Assembly: GCA_022701365.1 (NCBI GenBank)
Contig: JAKUHH010000090.1
Coordinates: 124,001 to 188,000, forward strand
Source: Mycocentrospora acerina
Taxonomy: Eukaryota; Ascomycota; Dothideomycetes; Pleosporales
Reading direction: 5' to 3'
DNA: 64,000 bases
Each line of letters begins with the position of its first letter. Position 1 is the stretch's first letter. Made by a program: the position numbers and the translations under genes. Below are positions 1-12,692 of the stretch, piece after piece. Under the pieces are notes generated by a model. It was not told the DNA's origin and searched no databases. It saw only the letters and a list, made by a program, of their open reading frames with translations.

Positions 1-2746
1 TTCTCATGTTTCGACCAAAGAATATTGTATACTTCAACGTAGTGAAGAACAAGCAATTTCATCAAATCATAGCTCTGCTTATTTAAAGATATTCCAGTCA
101 ACAAAGAGTCTATCTCCAATTTCTTCTTTTATAAACTGGATGTTACAATTACGGCATGTGAAATAGCCAAATAATCGTATCATCACTTCTTCTGCTCCAT
201 CGACTATAGATATCATCATGACGTAGTTTCTGGGTAACGAGTACTAAGTAAGTGAACTTTCAAGCAGTATGGGCTACATTTCATCCTTGCCGGTTTCAAT
301 CTTGCACAATCATCTTCCTGATTTCGTTCGTTCATTATCTCACCCATTTGGTTCAGTTACAAGTCTACTAGCTCAAATTTGGAAGGTGTGACCATGCTTC
401 AGAAACATGTTCTGATCCTAAGACAGCAGAAGATCCTGAACGGCTTGATGTTCAGCAGTCTATTGGTCTTGTACAATTGAAAGAAAAGATTGTCGCGGAT
501 ATAGTTGCCACGGTCAATGTTGATGTAGTGTTGTCTACTCAAGAGTCTGAACAACCTCATCGCAATGTCACTTAGTCGGTGAGAGACATAATAATCACCA
601 TGACGAAGAGGAGGGGCTTTCACGAAGACCATATGCTCCGACCATATGCTCCGACAATATACTCCGACCATATGCCGAAGTATGAAACGTTGAGCACTGT
701 ACTAACTTGAAGTATGAAAACCTCATCAGAGCCATCAGTAGATATTACAAACAGTTAAATTTCAGACATCTGATGCTAGTCTCAAAGTACTATTGACAGG
801 CCTGTAAGTATGTTTCAGTGGTTTATTTTCGCCACTGAAATATTTTGGAAGTGTTTGGTTCCCATCCAACACGGTACAACTGCCCGCTTGTAATCTGCAC
901 ATGCTGTCAAGAGTCATTTTATCGCTTCGCTTGTACCGCGTGGAAATATTTAGTGCAATTCGGGCACAACACCGCATGTACTACGACCCATTTCATACTA
1001 GGATAAAACACCAACATGCAGTATCGTATCAGATAACGGCCGAGATTCTACAGTGAGCGGATATCTTTGGTGTTGCTGATCTATACACACATTGGGTAAA
1101 TACTGCTACTACTATCAAGCAAGGTTGTATCGATAAGATCTGGGATGCGGTGTGGGAGTCAGTCACATACTCGGACGACATTGAGGAGATGTAAGGAAAA
1201 CTGTGGTGAACTCAAACCAAGGTCGTCACATGGTGAACGCCATGTACCTCGACCTACGGAGTAATAATTTCCCCAACGAATTTCCGTACGGAGAATTGAT
1301 CTGCAAATCTCTTTCTTGGGCTGCGCTACTAGCTAGCCATTCTGGCTCAAGGATATTCGCGGTAGACTTAGGCGTCCTCTTCAATACCTGACTTCGTCGC
1401 TAACTCGGAAATCCCCATCCAGATGTATTGTCAGGGCGTAGTTGCTCACCGCATCGACACTCGCGTTACGCCACGAAATAGCATCCGCAACCTCAATCAG
1501 CGTCCGTCCAGGATAGAAACAAGGAATCACATATACGCAAGCATAATTAGCATAAACACCGCACCAACAAGTATATATGATAACCGATGAGTCGTAAAAA
1601 AAACACCCGGAATCCAAACTCCCTCCGCAGCATTGATTTATCGCGTTTTTAGCCCCCAGAACTACGAAAAGATAAACGACCTGCGCGACCCATCACCATA
1701 CAGGCCAAATGACTCAGAAAAATTAACCTAACCCAAACATACGGTTAAGCGCCCGCCAAACCGTTATCCCCGTAAGCCTATCCCTGTTCTGCAACATGAT
1801 TGGATGAACTAAGAGCGGGAAGGTTACAGAGTATTGGGACCACGTTGTGGTCTGACCGATCACACAGCGTGCGGGCGTATGGCACAGCCCTTGGCGAGAG
1901 TCAATATACATGTGTGGGCTGTATGCCGAGGCACGGAAGAGGAAGGATGAAGCGCTGTTGGGTTTGTTGGTGGATGGGAATGGCGGCTAGTGGGGCGGGA
2001 GGTACTGGGCATGTGATTGATTGTGTTTGTACCACGTTGGGGGAGGCAAAGGGGGTAGGAATTGAGTTGGAGGATTGTGTCCACAAGGTTTGCTTTTCTC
2101 AAAAGTGTGGTAGAGATTATTTGATCCAACCTACAGAGAAGCCTGTTGCACTCAGCCCTCCATACTACCTGGCGCATGTCCTCGCGATCCAGGCCTCTGT
2201 GCCAATACATGCTGCAGAGCCAGCTGATGTCTCTTGACATCCAAAGGGCTCCTATACGCTCAGCCAATTCATAAAATATCGAAAGCGCCGTCACACCGTC
2301 AAAAGGTATCCGCATAGAAATAGAACCATCCAACACCCAACAGATAAGTTTTCCGCATCAAGTAGCGGCATAAGGCCAAGTCGTGAGAGAACATAAGTCG
2401 TTCCTCTTGTAGTGAAGGAGATGTAAGAAAGTATGACGGGGTGTGCCCGCGACGAAGCGAAAAAGACAGTGAGTTGTTGAAAGAAAAGCTTGTTGCGATC
2501 GAGTCGCCTGGACCCGAGAATTACATTGGAAAGTCGGGTAGGTTGTAAAGAGGCCGTAAGACTGAGTGACGCGCAGTATGGCGTTGATGGGATGTCGGTA
2601 GGAGCATAATAGTAGAAGCCGACGCTGCGACTGAGGCGCAGCGAGATCCATCGGGAGGACACGAGGTAGTACGCAAAATTTTTATGTATCTACCTTTCCC
2701 CGATGTACAATGACGAAGTGAATTAAGAGCATCGTAGAAATACCGA
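1..2746. other. Gene-poor left flank, no supported gene
   Basis: About 2.7 kb with only short open frames on both strands, none with a recognisable domain, plausible splice extension or family resemblance. The first 1.2 kb is AT-rich with many stops. A 13-bp tandem repeat lies at 628-677 and is listed separately. An open frame on the minus strand around 1860-2336 was considered and rejected. Confidence 0.6.
628..677. repeat. 13-bp tandem repeat, about 3.8 copies
   Basis: The unit ACCATATGCTCCG occurs at 628-640 and 641-653 identically, at 654-666 with two changes, and as a shortened copy at 667-677. It lies in AT-rich DNA outside any supported gene. Confidence 0.85.
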
Positions 2747-3499
2747 TTACTCGATTTTTCTTCTCTTTCCACGCGGAGCCGGGTCGATTTGTGGGAAGTT
2801 TGGTGACTTCTTGTCAACCGGGGTGCTGCTATATGTCACTGTTCGGGTGACGACTTTGCGCACACTGACACTTCTTGGACGGCCGGTCTTCTGTTCTGCT
2901 TCCCTGGTCTTGGGTGATGTTATGGAGTATGGTGATTTGAGAGCTTTCGCGCTACCTGGCGATTGAATTTGCACTGCTGGCGAATACGGGGATGGAGGGA
3001 TGTATAGTCGTGGTGTTCGTGCAGATTGTGGCCGTGAGAATGGTGATGGCGGTGGAATGGTGACTGTCTGGACCTTGGTGGGGGGAGCAGACATTGGTGG
3101 TTCCTCTTTCGCATGCTCGCACCGGCTGCAGCTGCTTGACCTTGACGTTGCTGGCGATTCTTTTGGCGATTCTTTCTCCACAGGAGCGGAGGTTGATGTG
3201 AATGAAGCGCTAGACGCTGATGATGTCACAGAGGTCGGTCGATTCCCTTCAAAGACAAATTTTGAGTTGGGACCAGCAGACATGGGACTCATGAGGATGG
3301 GCGAAAAAGTCTTCAGAAAATCAAGATACGCTGATGGAGGGGTAATGGGCGTCTTGAGATCTATTTCTTCCCGCTTAATGTTGGCAAAGATTGGCGTCGT
3401 TGCAGAGTGAACCATTGGCGACCTGAGTTCTGATGGGTAGGTAGCAGACAGAGGTGTCTTGAGGGTCGACACCGTCAGCTTCGAGTTTGTGGCGGCCAT
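2747..3499 (-). CDS. Fungal-specific hypothetical nuclear-like protein (250 aa)
   Basis: Single-exon gene read from an ATG at 3499 in good context (caccATGgcc) to a stop at 2747. I do not recognise a named domain. The N-terminal third has a Thr/Pro-rich stretch containing TPITPPSAYLDFLKTFSP, followed by LMSPMSAGP. This looks like a conserved short linear segment rather than random sequence. The middle is Ser/Thr/Pro-rich and low in complexity, with repeated SP/TP sites that could be kinase targets. The C-terminus ends in the basic run GKRRKIE, a probable nuclear localisation signal. A pyrimidine-rich leader upstream fits a fungal promoter/5' UTR. It is probably a real gene; its function is unknown. 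Confidence 0.72.
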   Translation of the reverse strand: MAATNSKLTVSTLKTPLSATYPSELRSPMVHSATTPIFANIKREEIDLKTPITPPSAYLDFLKTFSPILMSPMSAGPNSKFVFEGNRPTSVTSSASSASFTSTSAPVEKESPKESPATSRSSSCSRCEHAKEEPPMSAPPTKVQTVTIPPPSPFSRPQSARTPRLYIPPSPYSPAVQIQSPGSAKALKSPYSITSPKTREAEQKTGRPRSVSVRKVVTRTVTYSSTPVDKKSPNFPQIDPAPRGKRRKIE

Positions 3500-4817
3500 G
3501 GTGAGGAAGTATGCCGTGCTCTGAACGAAAGGTTGGCGTCCTTGACAATGGTCCTGCGAACGAGAGTTGGCTGCGCTGTACCGACTTCCACAGATGAAGT
3601 GGAGAGGGTGAAGAGAGAGCGAGGCAGACGGACAGATACTTTTGGCGCCGGGGAAGTGTGTGTTTATTGAGCTTCGACGCTAGCTGCACGCGTGCGCTGT
3701 TGTTGTTGGCCACTTGATGGGTCGTGGAAGATGGCCCTGCTAAAAATATGCGGGCGCGTAACAAGGTCTACAATTGCCAGTGTCAGAGCGGGGCCTGCTA
3801 GGGGAGTCAGGCTCCGCTGGAATGGAAAATAGCCGCTGCCACTAGGATTGGGGCGCTGCAAATCAGATGTCAGGATGTAAGCGCCCAAACTTTGGCGACC
3901 TGCGGTATGATTGGCTAGATGTCAATGAAACAGACGTGTGATCGGACTGCGGCCCATGCAGTTCTGAAAAAGAAGGACGCTGTGTGCTGATTTGCAGGAG
4001 GCTTCCGGCCGATGCGGATTCTTGATTCGCGGGTGGCCTTCCGGAAGCGTGGCTGCAAGTACAATCACGTTTGTAAATGAACCGAACGTTTTGGAGGCAG
4101 AGTAAAAGCTCTTGAAACAAGCCGATCAGACGTTGGTGTCGGAAGACGAAGTAGTGTACAAGTGAGGTGTGTTGCTGGAAATAGAACAGAGTCGAGGAAG
4201 CCGGTGTAGGCAAAGCAGTGTGCAATTGATCTCGTGCGAGCATTAGTTATTTTATGTCTTGTCTGCAGCCGCTGTACATTTCTCCAAGCTGCGTGAGCAA
4301 GTCGCGCGCTTCCATTTGCTACAGTATCCACGCCACCAGGTCACCGAAGAGCCAGCCGTTGGATGGCTCCAAGAGCTTTCTCTGGTTCGTCGGCGAGCGC
4401 GCGCCTCCAAACAGCAACGCCTGTGCTTTCTCAAGAAAAACCATGGAAGACGCGCGGAAGTCGACCATTCAAACAACGCTCACAAGGTTAAAGTACTTCT
4501 TGTGTTTCCTCCTTGAAACGGCAATTGATAGCGCTTACCATGTGCTTCTTCGTATCCATTGCAAACCTGCCATCTCTTGACAGATGAAGCGCTTCATGGA
4601 TGTATGCAGCACAACCTGTATGGTTCAGGCCTGTTGAACAGTGGGCATCTGACAAGCCAATTATTTACTGGTACTGCATTGGAGATATAGCCATACGTAA
4701 CACTATCAGGCGTTTAACAGAGCTGCTTGACGTACATTGGCCTCTTTACAGGAAGCGAGGCGAGGAACGAATTGAGTTCCAGCTCGAAGACACAGCTTGC
4801 TTGGACCTCAAGTACTC
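3500..4817. other. Intergenic, 1.3 kb
   Basis: Lies between the start of the 250-aa gene and the 3' end of hxB. Near 3500-3660 it is purine-rich on the plus strand, so pyrimidine-rich on the minus strand, as expected for the promoter and leader of the minus-strand gene. Several frames of 70-130 codons occur on both strands, overlapping one another, with no recognisable domain. I see no gene here. Confidence 0.5.
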
Positions 4818-7382
4818 TCAACCTACAAGGGTATATAGGCAGCTGTCTTGATGAATGTCATCTTCACCAAACGCGCGTACAGAATCTCCGACCGTGATTG
4901 TAGGGTTTTGTACCAAAAGAGAACTCGAGTCTTCTGATGGAATATGGCAGGTATGCTCCCCGAAATAGACTCGACTATCGAATCGCCGTGTTTTAGATAA
5001 TGTGACAAACGGTTCTTGGTTTCGTTCCGCCGTTTGTTGATCAATGCACACCATCTGACATCTACGGCACGCTCCGAGCATCTCAAAGTATTGGTGTCCA
5101 ATTCGCAGATAGCGCCAATCGTCCTCCGCATACGGCTCCTCAAGACCAGGCGGGTAGTCTGGGTTCTCCGCAACCACAATGTTGGCTCGGAACACCTCTG
5201 CCTGTGCCGCCTTGCCGCCCTCCGCTTTGATTAGTTCGTTGAGCCGGTTAAGGCTTGATCGTGAGATGGTGAGGATTGGGCTCTCATTGGACAATAACAG
5301 TGTTTTCGAGACACATGCGCCGGGCATAATTGGTACCACATCAGGAAAAGCGCCGGGTATCTGCATTTTGCGGGTTTTCTGGTACTTTTGCAAATGTGCT
5401 TTTGAATGTCTTGGATCCGAGCCACTCCCGCTCCCAGCAGCGGGGAAACGTGCAAGATGGCAAGCCACTCCCAGGGCTTGTGTGAAGAAGGCTGACACCT
5501 CTTTTGACTTGTATGTCTTGGCTCTTATTGTATCCCCACACACCTTCGCATTGGCATCTTGGTATATTGATTCATCTGCGAATAATCGTGGGTCCGCCGA
5601 GAGGGGTACAGTGATTGCATGAATGACCATTTTGTCTCGCAAAGCGCCCGCCACTTCCACATGTAGTAGTCCCTCTTCCAGGTCGATGCGTGGACGAATA
5701 AGGGCCATCTTTGGGTAGCGCTTTTGACTCAACGCTGCACCTGTGCCTTGATGAACAAGACACCATTCCCGGTCCCAAGCGAGCCCTTCCGGTCGTACCT
5801 CCCAAGCTTTACCGAGCGGCACGCTGAACCCTGCACAGCTTTTTATAGGATAGACAGACAATTTTTCTACGTGCAGGCGACTGTACGTTACTGGTTGCTG
5901 TGCAGATATCACCGGTGATGGTATCGGAGACAGGTTGCTGTGAACAAAGAATTCGAACACAAAGGAGATGAACGCCTCTACATCCGCCAATGAGCTCATT
6001 GCTCCAAGGCTGACGCGTAACATGCCAGTTGGCTTTGCTCGGATGATATCATTGTCGTTTCCACATCGTTGCCCAGCAGAGAAGTTGTCGCGCATTTCCC
6101 AAGGAGCCAAGCCAAGTGAAGAGGCGACACCGCCAGGGTTGCAGAGCCCACCAGTCCGGAGGTGGAAGTTCTTGATGGCAGCAAGTTTCTCAACCTCTGC
6201 ATTGCTAACCCAGCCCCCGCAATCGTTTCGAAGATTAAATGCAACAACTGGACCTTGCGTAGCTAGTTCTCCGTATGTTGATGCAGAGTCCTTGTATATC
6301 TTGCAAACACTTTCACCATTACTGTGTCGTAACGATGACAGCCCGTCGTGGAGTTTTTTCGCAAGAAACCCGGTATGTTTCGACACATGGTCCAACGAAT
6401 TGTACAGTTCGCGATGAACAGTCATTGCTGAATCAAGTGCCATAATGCTATGTATTGGCAAAGTTCCATCTTCTAATCTCTCGTGGAGCGAATCCGTCTT
6501 CTTCGCATGCCATTGTTCCTTGAGGCAGACCACCATCTCTACCGTGCCACCGCCAAAATAGCGGCGTCGGTCAAATACCGAAGCTGAAGCCTGCCTCACT
6601 ATCAAAGCGCCAAGATCGGGAAAGCCAAATATCTTGTAGAGACTTAGCACAGTGAAGTCTGGCGCACTTTCAACGTTGCTGAGATCAAGTGGAGATGTTG
6701 AAACCAGCGCTGCGGCGTCCAGTAGCGTATATGTCCTACTATTCTTGCCTGTACGTATGCGACGCAACCATTTCAAGGGCAGGCGACGTCCATTCATATT
6801 CGACTGTGCTGGGTATGCAAACAGCCTTGTTTGCTTAACTTCGCTCTCTTCTTGTTCAATCCATTCCTCAACATCTGCGTCTGATGCAAAGCACCTATGT
6901 TCCATGGCAGCCTCTCGTACACCTACCAGACTTGTATGCGCATCTCGATGGTAACCGTACCAGAACCCCTCTTCTTGATCCCGCAACGCGTCCATGACCA
7001 GTTTGATGCCCGCGGTGGCGTTGGCAGTAAACACCACGTCAAACTCCTGTGGGTCTGCATTGAACAGTTCCAAGAGCCGCAATCGAACATCTTCAATACG
7101 CCGTGTCGTCAACTGGGAGGCATTCGAGGCGGAGTGCGGGTTGCCGTACAGATTCGAGATCATATCCGTGGAGAAGCGCTCGATCAGCGACTTTGCGTAG
7201 AGGGTGGTTCCTGCATGGTCGAGGTATGTTGTACCTTACTGAAAATTAGTTGCTATCCCATGTACCCCCAGATTATGCCCACCTTGCAGCATGGGGTATT
7301 CCCTAGCGCGAAGCTCCTCAATCGCATCGTTGTAGCTGAGACGGGCCGCTTCCTCCATGGCATGTGATGTTGCAGAACTCAT
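4818..7382 (-). CDS. hxB: Molybdenum cofactor sulfurase (MOCOS/HxB)
   Basis: Transfers sulfur from cysteine to the molybdenum cofactor, activating xanthine dehydrogenase and aldehyde oxidase (known for the family, cytosolic). Two exons: 7382-7283 and 7234-4818, giving 838 aa, close to the usual length. The 48-bp intron (GTGGGC..TAAG) restores the family start YLDHAGTTLYAKSLIERF. The N-terminal aminotransferase-like domain (about 35-450) has the PLP lysine in SLYKIFGFPDLGALI (K234). The cysteine-desulfurase signature RTGGLCNPGG carries the catalytic Cys at about 398. From about 487 a MOSC N-terminal beta-barrel (VEKLSVYPIKSCAGF) and MOSC domain follow, ending in TVGDSVRAFGEDD. The start ATG at 7382 is inferred; an in-frame Met codon at 7358 also exists and the frame stays open upstream to 7547. 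Key residues appear intact. Confidence 0.95.
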
Positions 7383-8475
7383 ACTACGATCATCCGTGTT
7401 CCTCAGGAATGGAATAAGAATCGAAAGGGCTCTGAGAATAGCCCATCTGGTTCTACGCGTGCTGTTGGCGAAAGTGGGGGATGGCAAACGGCAGGTGCGA
7501 CTTGATAACGCGCATATCTCCGAGTTCCGAAGTCTGACTGAATCCACTAGAGGAAGGACCCGAGACTGACTCGCGCAACCTCTACTATCTGTCCAAATCT
7601 ACACAAAATTGGTAAACCCAGCTTGTCAAACCATATGAAGCAACATAGTGATTCGAACACGATATTAAAAAAATTGAACATTCGAGCTTTTGGCTTTTTA
7701 AGTCTGATTCTATTGCGCAGCGTATACTCTATCTTAGTTAATTAGTCTCCCCACCATATGATTCGCCCAATACTCGCCACAAACATTGCCAGCTGTATTG
7801 CCTCCTCTGGTGTAATCAAATGCTGCATGGGATTTGTTGCAATCACAAGATTCAACTACAAAGCAAGTAGGATAGCTAGGCTTAATTCATCCAGATTGGT
7901 GTATAATATTACAGCCCAAAAGCGTATTAAGAAGCATTATCTTCTCTTAGAGACCTTGAAACGGATCTAATATGAAAAGCTTGATCTCTAATAAGGCATA
8001 AGAATTTTTATGTTAGAAATCTTCACAAGCAAAAGTGTTTTCTCGCGGAACTTCTCATTTGTAGAGAAACGAAGCTTATCCAAGCTCAGCTTTGTGCGGG
8101 ATAGACTCATGGTAATTTTGTAACGTGATGTGCTTGGGTTTGACATTTAAGCTTTTCCTTTAAAAATTGTTGCGGAAACATGAGCAATTCAAATTTTGTT
8201 TTAGTCTAGTAGCATGTAGAGAGTCCAATTACAGTAGATTCATGAGAAAGTGTCATCTGTGGTTCTTCGCTGTACTAAATTGCAGTTTGTGAATGCGACT
8301 TCTTGGTCAAGAAAAGAAAGTAGGATTTGATTTATTCTAATTCCAACATGGAAGAAAGTATACAACCAGATCGAAGGTTCAATATCTGATGAATTCAAAA
8401 AGGCAAAACCTGCATGAAATGACTTGAGGTCATTAGGATCTTGTGCCAGTTTTTAATGAAATTTGTAGCATCAGC
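7383..8475. other. AT-rich intergenic, 1.1 kb
   Basis: Holds the hxB promoter region on its left side and the 3' flank of the ankyrin gene on its right. From about 7620 it is strongly AT-rich with poly-A/T runs and no convincing reading frame. Confidence 0.6.
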
Positions 8476-11400
8476 TTACAGAATAAAGTCTGGTATCTGC
8501 ATGTCAAAGTCAAGAAAAGGGTCGAGTTCATCAACAAACCCTCCTGTTTCATGAGTTGGCAGATTTGAATACAAGGTATCCCAGAACTCTGAAGAGTTTT
8601 CTAAGTCCGAGTGATTTTGCCCTGAATCCGACTCAGATTGTAACTCTTGTTTGTCTTCCTTGACTAAATTGTGACTTTCCTGATCCAAATATTCTACTAG
8701 GCGTGCTACTGCCATCTGACCTTGTTTTTTTGCAAAGTTAATTGCTCGGTGATATTGTGTATCACGAGGTGGGTACGGATTTTTCAAAGTTGGGTCAAAT
8801 TTTTCCATGAATATTTCATCCCCTCCGACCTCGAGATCGAGGTTCACATGCCAATTCATTAGGAGATACAAAATATCAACGTGACCCCATTCCGATGCTG
8901 CTTCAAAGGCGGTTCTCCCTTCTCCGTTTGCAGGTTGGTAGTTGGGGTTAGCTCCGCTTTCGAGTAAGAGAGTCATAACATCTAAGTGTCCTCCTATTGC
9001 AGCTAGTTGCAAAGGAGTGCCACCCGAAAAGAAAGGGGCGCTATCGACTGGAGCTCCACACTCGAGGAGATATCGTACTATCTCAAGACTACCAATCTCG
9101 GCAGCTCTTTGCAGCGGTGTTCGCAAAAGTCCTTGCTTAGGAGGATAGTCAATCTCTGCTCCGCTCTTGATCAACGTCTCTATGATAGGCATGCTCTGCA
9201 TGTCAATGGCTGCCAGAAGTGGATTTAGTCGGCCCAAGAAGCTAACACCATCCATCTTTACAAAATTTCTGGGAGAGATTCCATTGTAAGCCACTAAGGC
9301 GCAAAGGCTCGCGCCATTATCGAGAAGTATCTGTGTTGCTTCGAGATTTTGTCCCATGATGGCCTCTCCAAGAGGGCTCATGCATGATCCCACTAAGTCC
9401 TCATTGAAGTCTGTAAAGTGCATGTAGCACACATTATTGAAGTTTATTTTTTTTGCTAGAAGACGCATTATAGCATAATTTTTGTCGCATATCGCTTTTT
9501 GAAGGGCGACGGACCCATAATTGTCTCTTTTACGGGAATTTTCCATCTGCGACCCTTCTAAGAGTATGTTGACGATTTCAATATCTAGGTTTGCACTCAC
9601 GGCATCTTCTAGAGTGGCCGAATCTCTACATTCAGCTCCTTCTGATAATAGAAACTGGATTATAGGTATGTTTTTTTGTTCGACAGCAATGGAGAGTATG
9701 GAGGGAAGTATACGATTGTCGCCTTGAATCCATGTTCGAGGAAACCGTTTTTCTAGTCCCGCGTTACCTCCCGAAATCGAGGAGGCTTTGAAAATTCTTG
9801 TTATGGTTCCATCTTTGGTATCCAACTCGCACCAGATCTCGTCCATATCAAGTCCAGTATCGAGTAGCCACCTCAAAAGATTGATGTCGTTTGTCTGAAT
9901 TGCGTGATAAGATAATACGCGCATGAATATTTGGGTATGTTTCATTGGTAGAAAACTAAGAAATGTTGTTCGAAACAGTAAATCGTCCAAACCCACGTAA
10001 TCTCCATAGGTATGTGCATCATGCAATGCCAACTTCCACCATGAGTCAGATACAAGCAATGTACTTAGTAAAATTGTCTTACAGTACTGTAGTAGTACTA
10101 TCAACCCATAGTGGTTTTGTAACGGGCGAGGACTACCATATTGTACGATCGTAGCTGCAATCTTATCACGGCTGTGTTGAGCGGCTTGATCTAAGATGTA
10201 CCTCCATCTACTTTGACATAGGAGAAGACCCTTAGTACATTTTACGGTCTTAAGACATTCCTTGACGAAGGCTAAGTCATTTCTAGATACGGCTTTTTCA
10301 AGTTGTTCGTAGATCTGATTGTTCAGGTCTGAACACTTCTTCTGAGGGGTGTTTACTTGTTCAGGGATTAAGTTCTTCGCCAAGCTCCAGCCACCTTTGT
10401 AATAAGCCTCTAGGATGGAGTGCCTCTCAGTCTGGACTATCCCAGACATCGCTGGTTGGATCTTGAATCTGGAGATATACTGAAATATTATCTGCGATGC
10501 GTTGGTGAAAGATGACCGTACCGCTTCAAAAAATGCACGACGCAACTGTTCCTCTGTTTCAGGATCGCTTTGTGAGATTTGGTGTCCATTTTCTTGAAGA
10601 CAGTATGTGAGAACGCATGATAATGACGGTAGCTCAGGTGTACCTTTGTATGCACACCAAATGATGAACTGAGTGAGTAGTCCAGACTGAAGCCACCCCT
10701 GTACGTCTCCTTGTGATTTCTCTAACAGGCATTTTGTCAGGCCGACATTTCTACAAACTTTCTTGAAGCATTCCACGTCGGGCTCAGCGCCAGCCGAAAT
10801 AGGGATAATAAGCAGTTTCTCCCATTCCGAATCCGTATATCGGCGGTGCCCAACTTTTTGGTAGAGCAAGAGAAGATTCTTGAGTACATTAATTGGTTCT
10901 GCATATTCCTTCGATTGACAGAGGTGAGAAACCATTCTCTCAGTAATGTTAAATTTTCTGCGCACTGATAGTTCAAGTGCCTGAACTGGGAAGCCTTTGT
11001 ATGCCGGTATTGTCTCGAGGGGGTTTATTCCGAGTGTCAGCATGGTTTGCACTGTGTCTTCATCCTCGTCTTGAAGGGCTGCCGTAAATACTCTCTCTCT
11101 CAAAACAACCATGATATGTTTTGGGAGAGCTCCGAAGAATTCAAGCAAAACTGATTGAGGGATACTTCTCAGCCAACGATGTGCGCTCTTAAGACTTGTA
11201 GTTGCAGCAAACTCTGTGTTGTTCAAAAGTGCAGAGATCAGGGATTGTGGACTTGTTAGACTTCGAATAAATGAGCAGGACGTCGATTGTCGTGTCGGAT
11301 ACATCATATCGTTTATTTCAGCTAAACCTGTGTCGAGTAGACTGATTTTTAGATTACCAGTCAGTATGATGTCTACCAGTTTTTGCCAGTCTAATGTTCT

Positions 11401-12075
11401 CGCCCACGCAAACGGCTTATATCTTGTTGAGAGGATACAAGGCCGGTGAGACTTTTCTGGAGTTGGTATTGCATAGATGGGGTTGAAGCTGAGGTCCAAA
11501 GATGACGGTCCAGGACTGCGGACGGTGACATCATATGTGACCGTTTGAGGTGTGGAAACTACTATATCCCTTGGCAAAGTAGGGCACTGATCTGAGCTTG
11601 GTCAGCGAATAAAATGGGACGTTTAGACATCAAGTTCACCTTCGAATATCTTAACATGAATTGCTAGTGTTGGAAGATATCGTGCAATCTCTCTTTCAAT
11701 TCTCTCGTTGGAGATTAGGTTTCCATTAAATAGAACTTTACTCTCTTTACCGGCGAGTTTTCTTCTCTTTACAGCATTGATCAATACCGGCCACTCTGTT
11801 CGTTTGAGGTTCTTCCTGATTCTCCATTTCTTGAGTTGATATTCGTACTGCGCTTTGCTTCAACAGTATCAGTACGAGGGCCGAGTATGTTGTCGTTGAG
11901 AGTGCGATGGGAGAAATCACCTGGCATAAAAATGATGCTCTCTTTGCATGATTTTAATAACCCCGGCCTCTCCTTTCAACTCTTTATTTTCTTGCACAAA
12001 TAGGTACTCAATTACAGTACGGTGATTTTCCCAAGTCTTATTAGGGATCTTTGTGGTTCTTGTGGTGTTGCCCAT
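8476..12075 (-). CDS. Clr5-domain ankyrin-repeat protein (1162 aa)
   Basis: Three exons: 12075-11921, 11857-11640 and 11591-8476. Both introns are short GT-AG and the phases agree. Exons 1-2 encode a Clr5 domain (about residues 12-70): TWENHRTVIEYLF, then HFYASKAQYEYQLKKW and RIRKN, the family's W..HR and QY..LKKW..KN pattern. The long middle (about 130-700) is mostly helical with no domain I recognise. The C-terminal third (about 730-1050) holds ankyrin repeats such as TPLQRAAEIGSLEIVRYLLE and TPLQLAAIGGHLDVMTLLLE. The tail is acidic, rich in Asp/Glu/Ser, without obvious membrane segments. Clr5-ankyrin proteins are expanded and variable in filamentous fungi, with unknown roles. Codons are AT-richer than in the housekeeping genes to the right, and the gene sits in gene-poor DNA, consistent with an accessory gene. 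The frame is intact. Confidence 0.88.
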
Positions 12076-12692
12076 CTTGGAAATGGTGACTTGCGACGAC
12101 TATGTTAGGTTAAGTGAAACAAAGTAAATAGTTGGCTTGAAAAGAATACTGAATTAGAGGATCGATATTGATGTTTGACCAGGCTGAAGACGCAGCCATT
12201 GCGCGTTAAATACATCTCTTAAGCCTCTGAGCCCCCTACCCAATTCAGCTAGCTAAGCAGAACCCGAAAATGCATGTCAGGCAGACAAGCACAATCCGAA
12301 TTCCTTTGAAGCGAATCATGCAGCTAGCAGTGCACCCTGCCATTAGCGGCGGTGTAAGAGGACGTCGTGGACGTGTTTGACTAACACATGCAGGCAGGTG
12401 CCACCCATCGAATAGACCAATCAACAAAACCTGAACTGCAGCCAGACCAGCCAAGCCCCAAAATTCCAAAATCCGAACATTCAGAATCCGAAACTGACAA
12501 CGCCGTAAACAGAATCTGAATTGTCAAAATCTGAACTTTCAAAACCCGAGTTTACAAAATCTGAATGTTGTCATTCAAAAGAGCATACAGAAACACAATG
12601 CCTCCCACACAAAAACACTTCACACCACAAATCTTACTTGCAAGAAACTTATTACGCAAACATCATTTCATTTCGTCTAATCACTTCCCGCA
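12076..12692. other. Promoter flank of the ankyrin gene with minisatellite
   Basis: Contains the upstream region of the minus-strand Clr5-ankyrin gene and the 15-bp repeat at 12467-12569. No gene is supported. Confidence 0.5.
12467..12569. repeat. Degenerate 15-bp minisatellite
   Basis: Consensus CAAAATCTGAAnTTT. Copies at 12467-12481, 12482-12496, 12510-12524, 12525-12539, 12540-12554 and 12555-12569, with a 13-bp spacer after the second. An outlying related unit lies at 12425-12439. Because 15 is a multiple of 3, one forward frame reads as SKSEL-SKPEF-TKSEC pentapeptides, but no gene is supported there. Confidence 0.8.

Noticed and set aside
1860..2336. 158-codon minus-strand frame with a protein-like stretch
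   Set aside because: It begins at a non-ATG codon, overlaps frames on the other strand, and shows no domain or splice partner.
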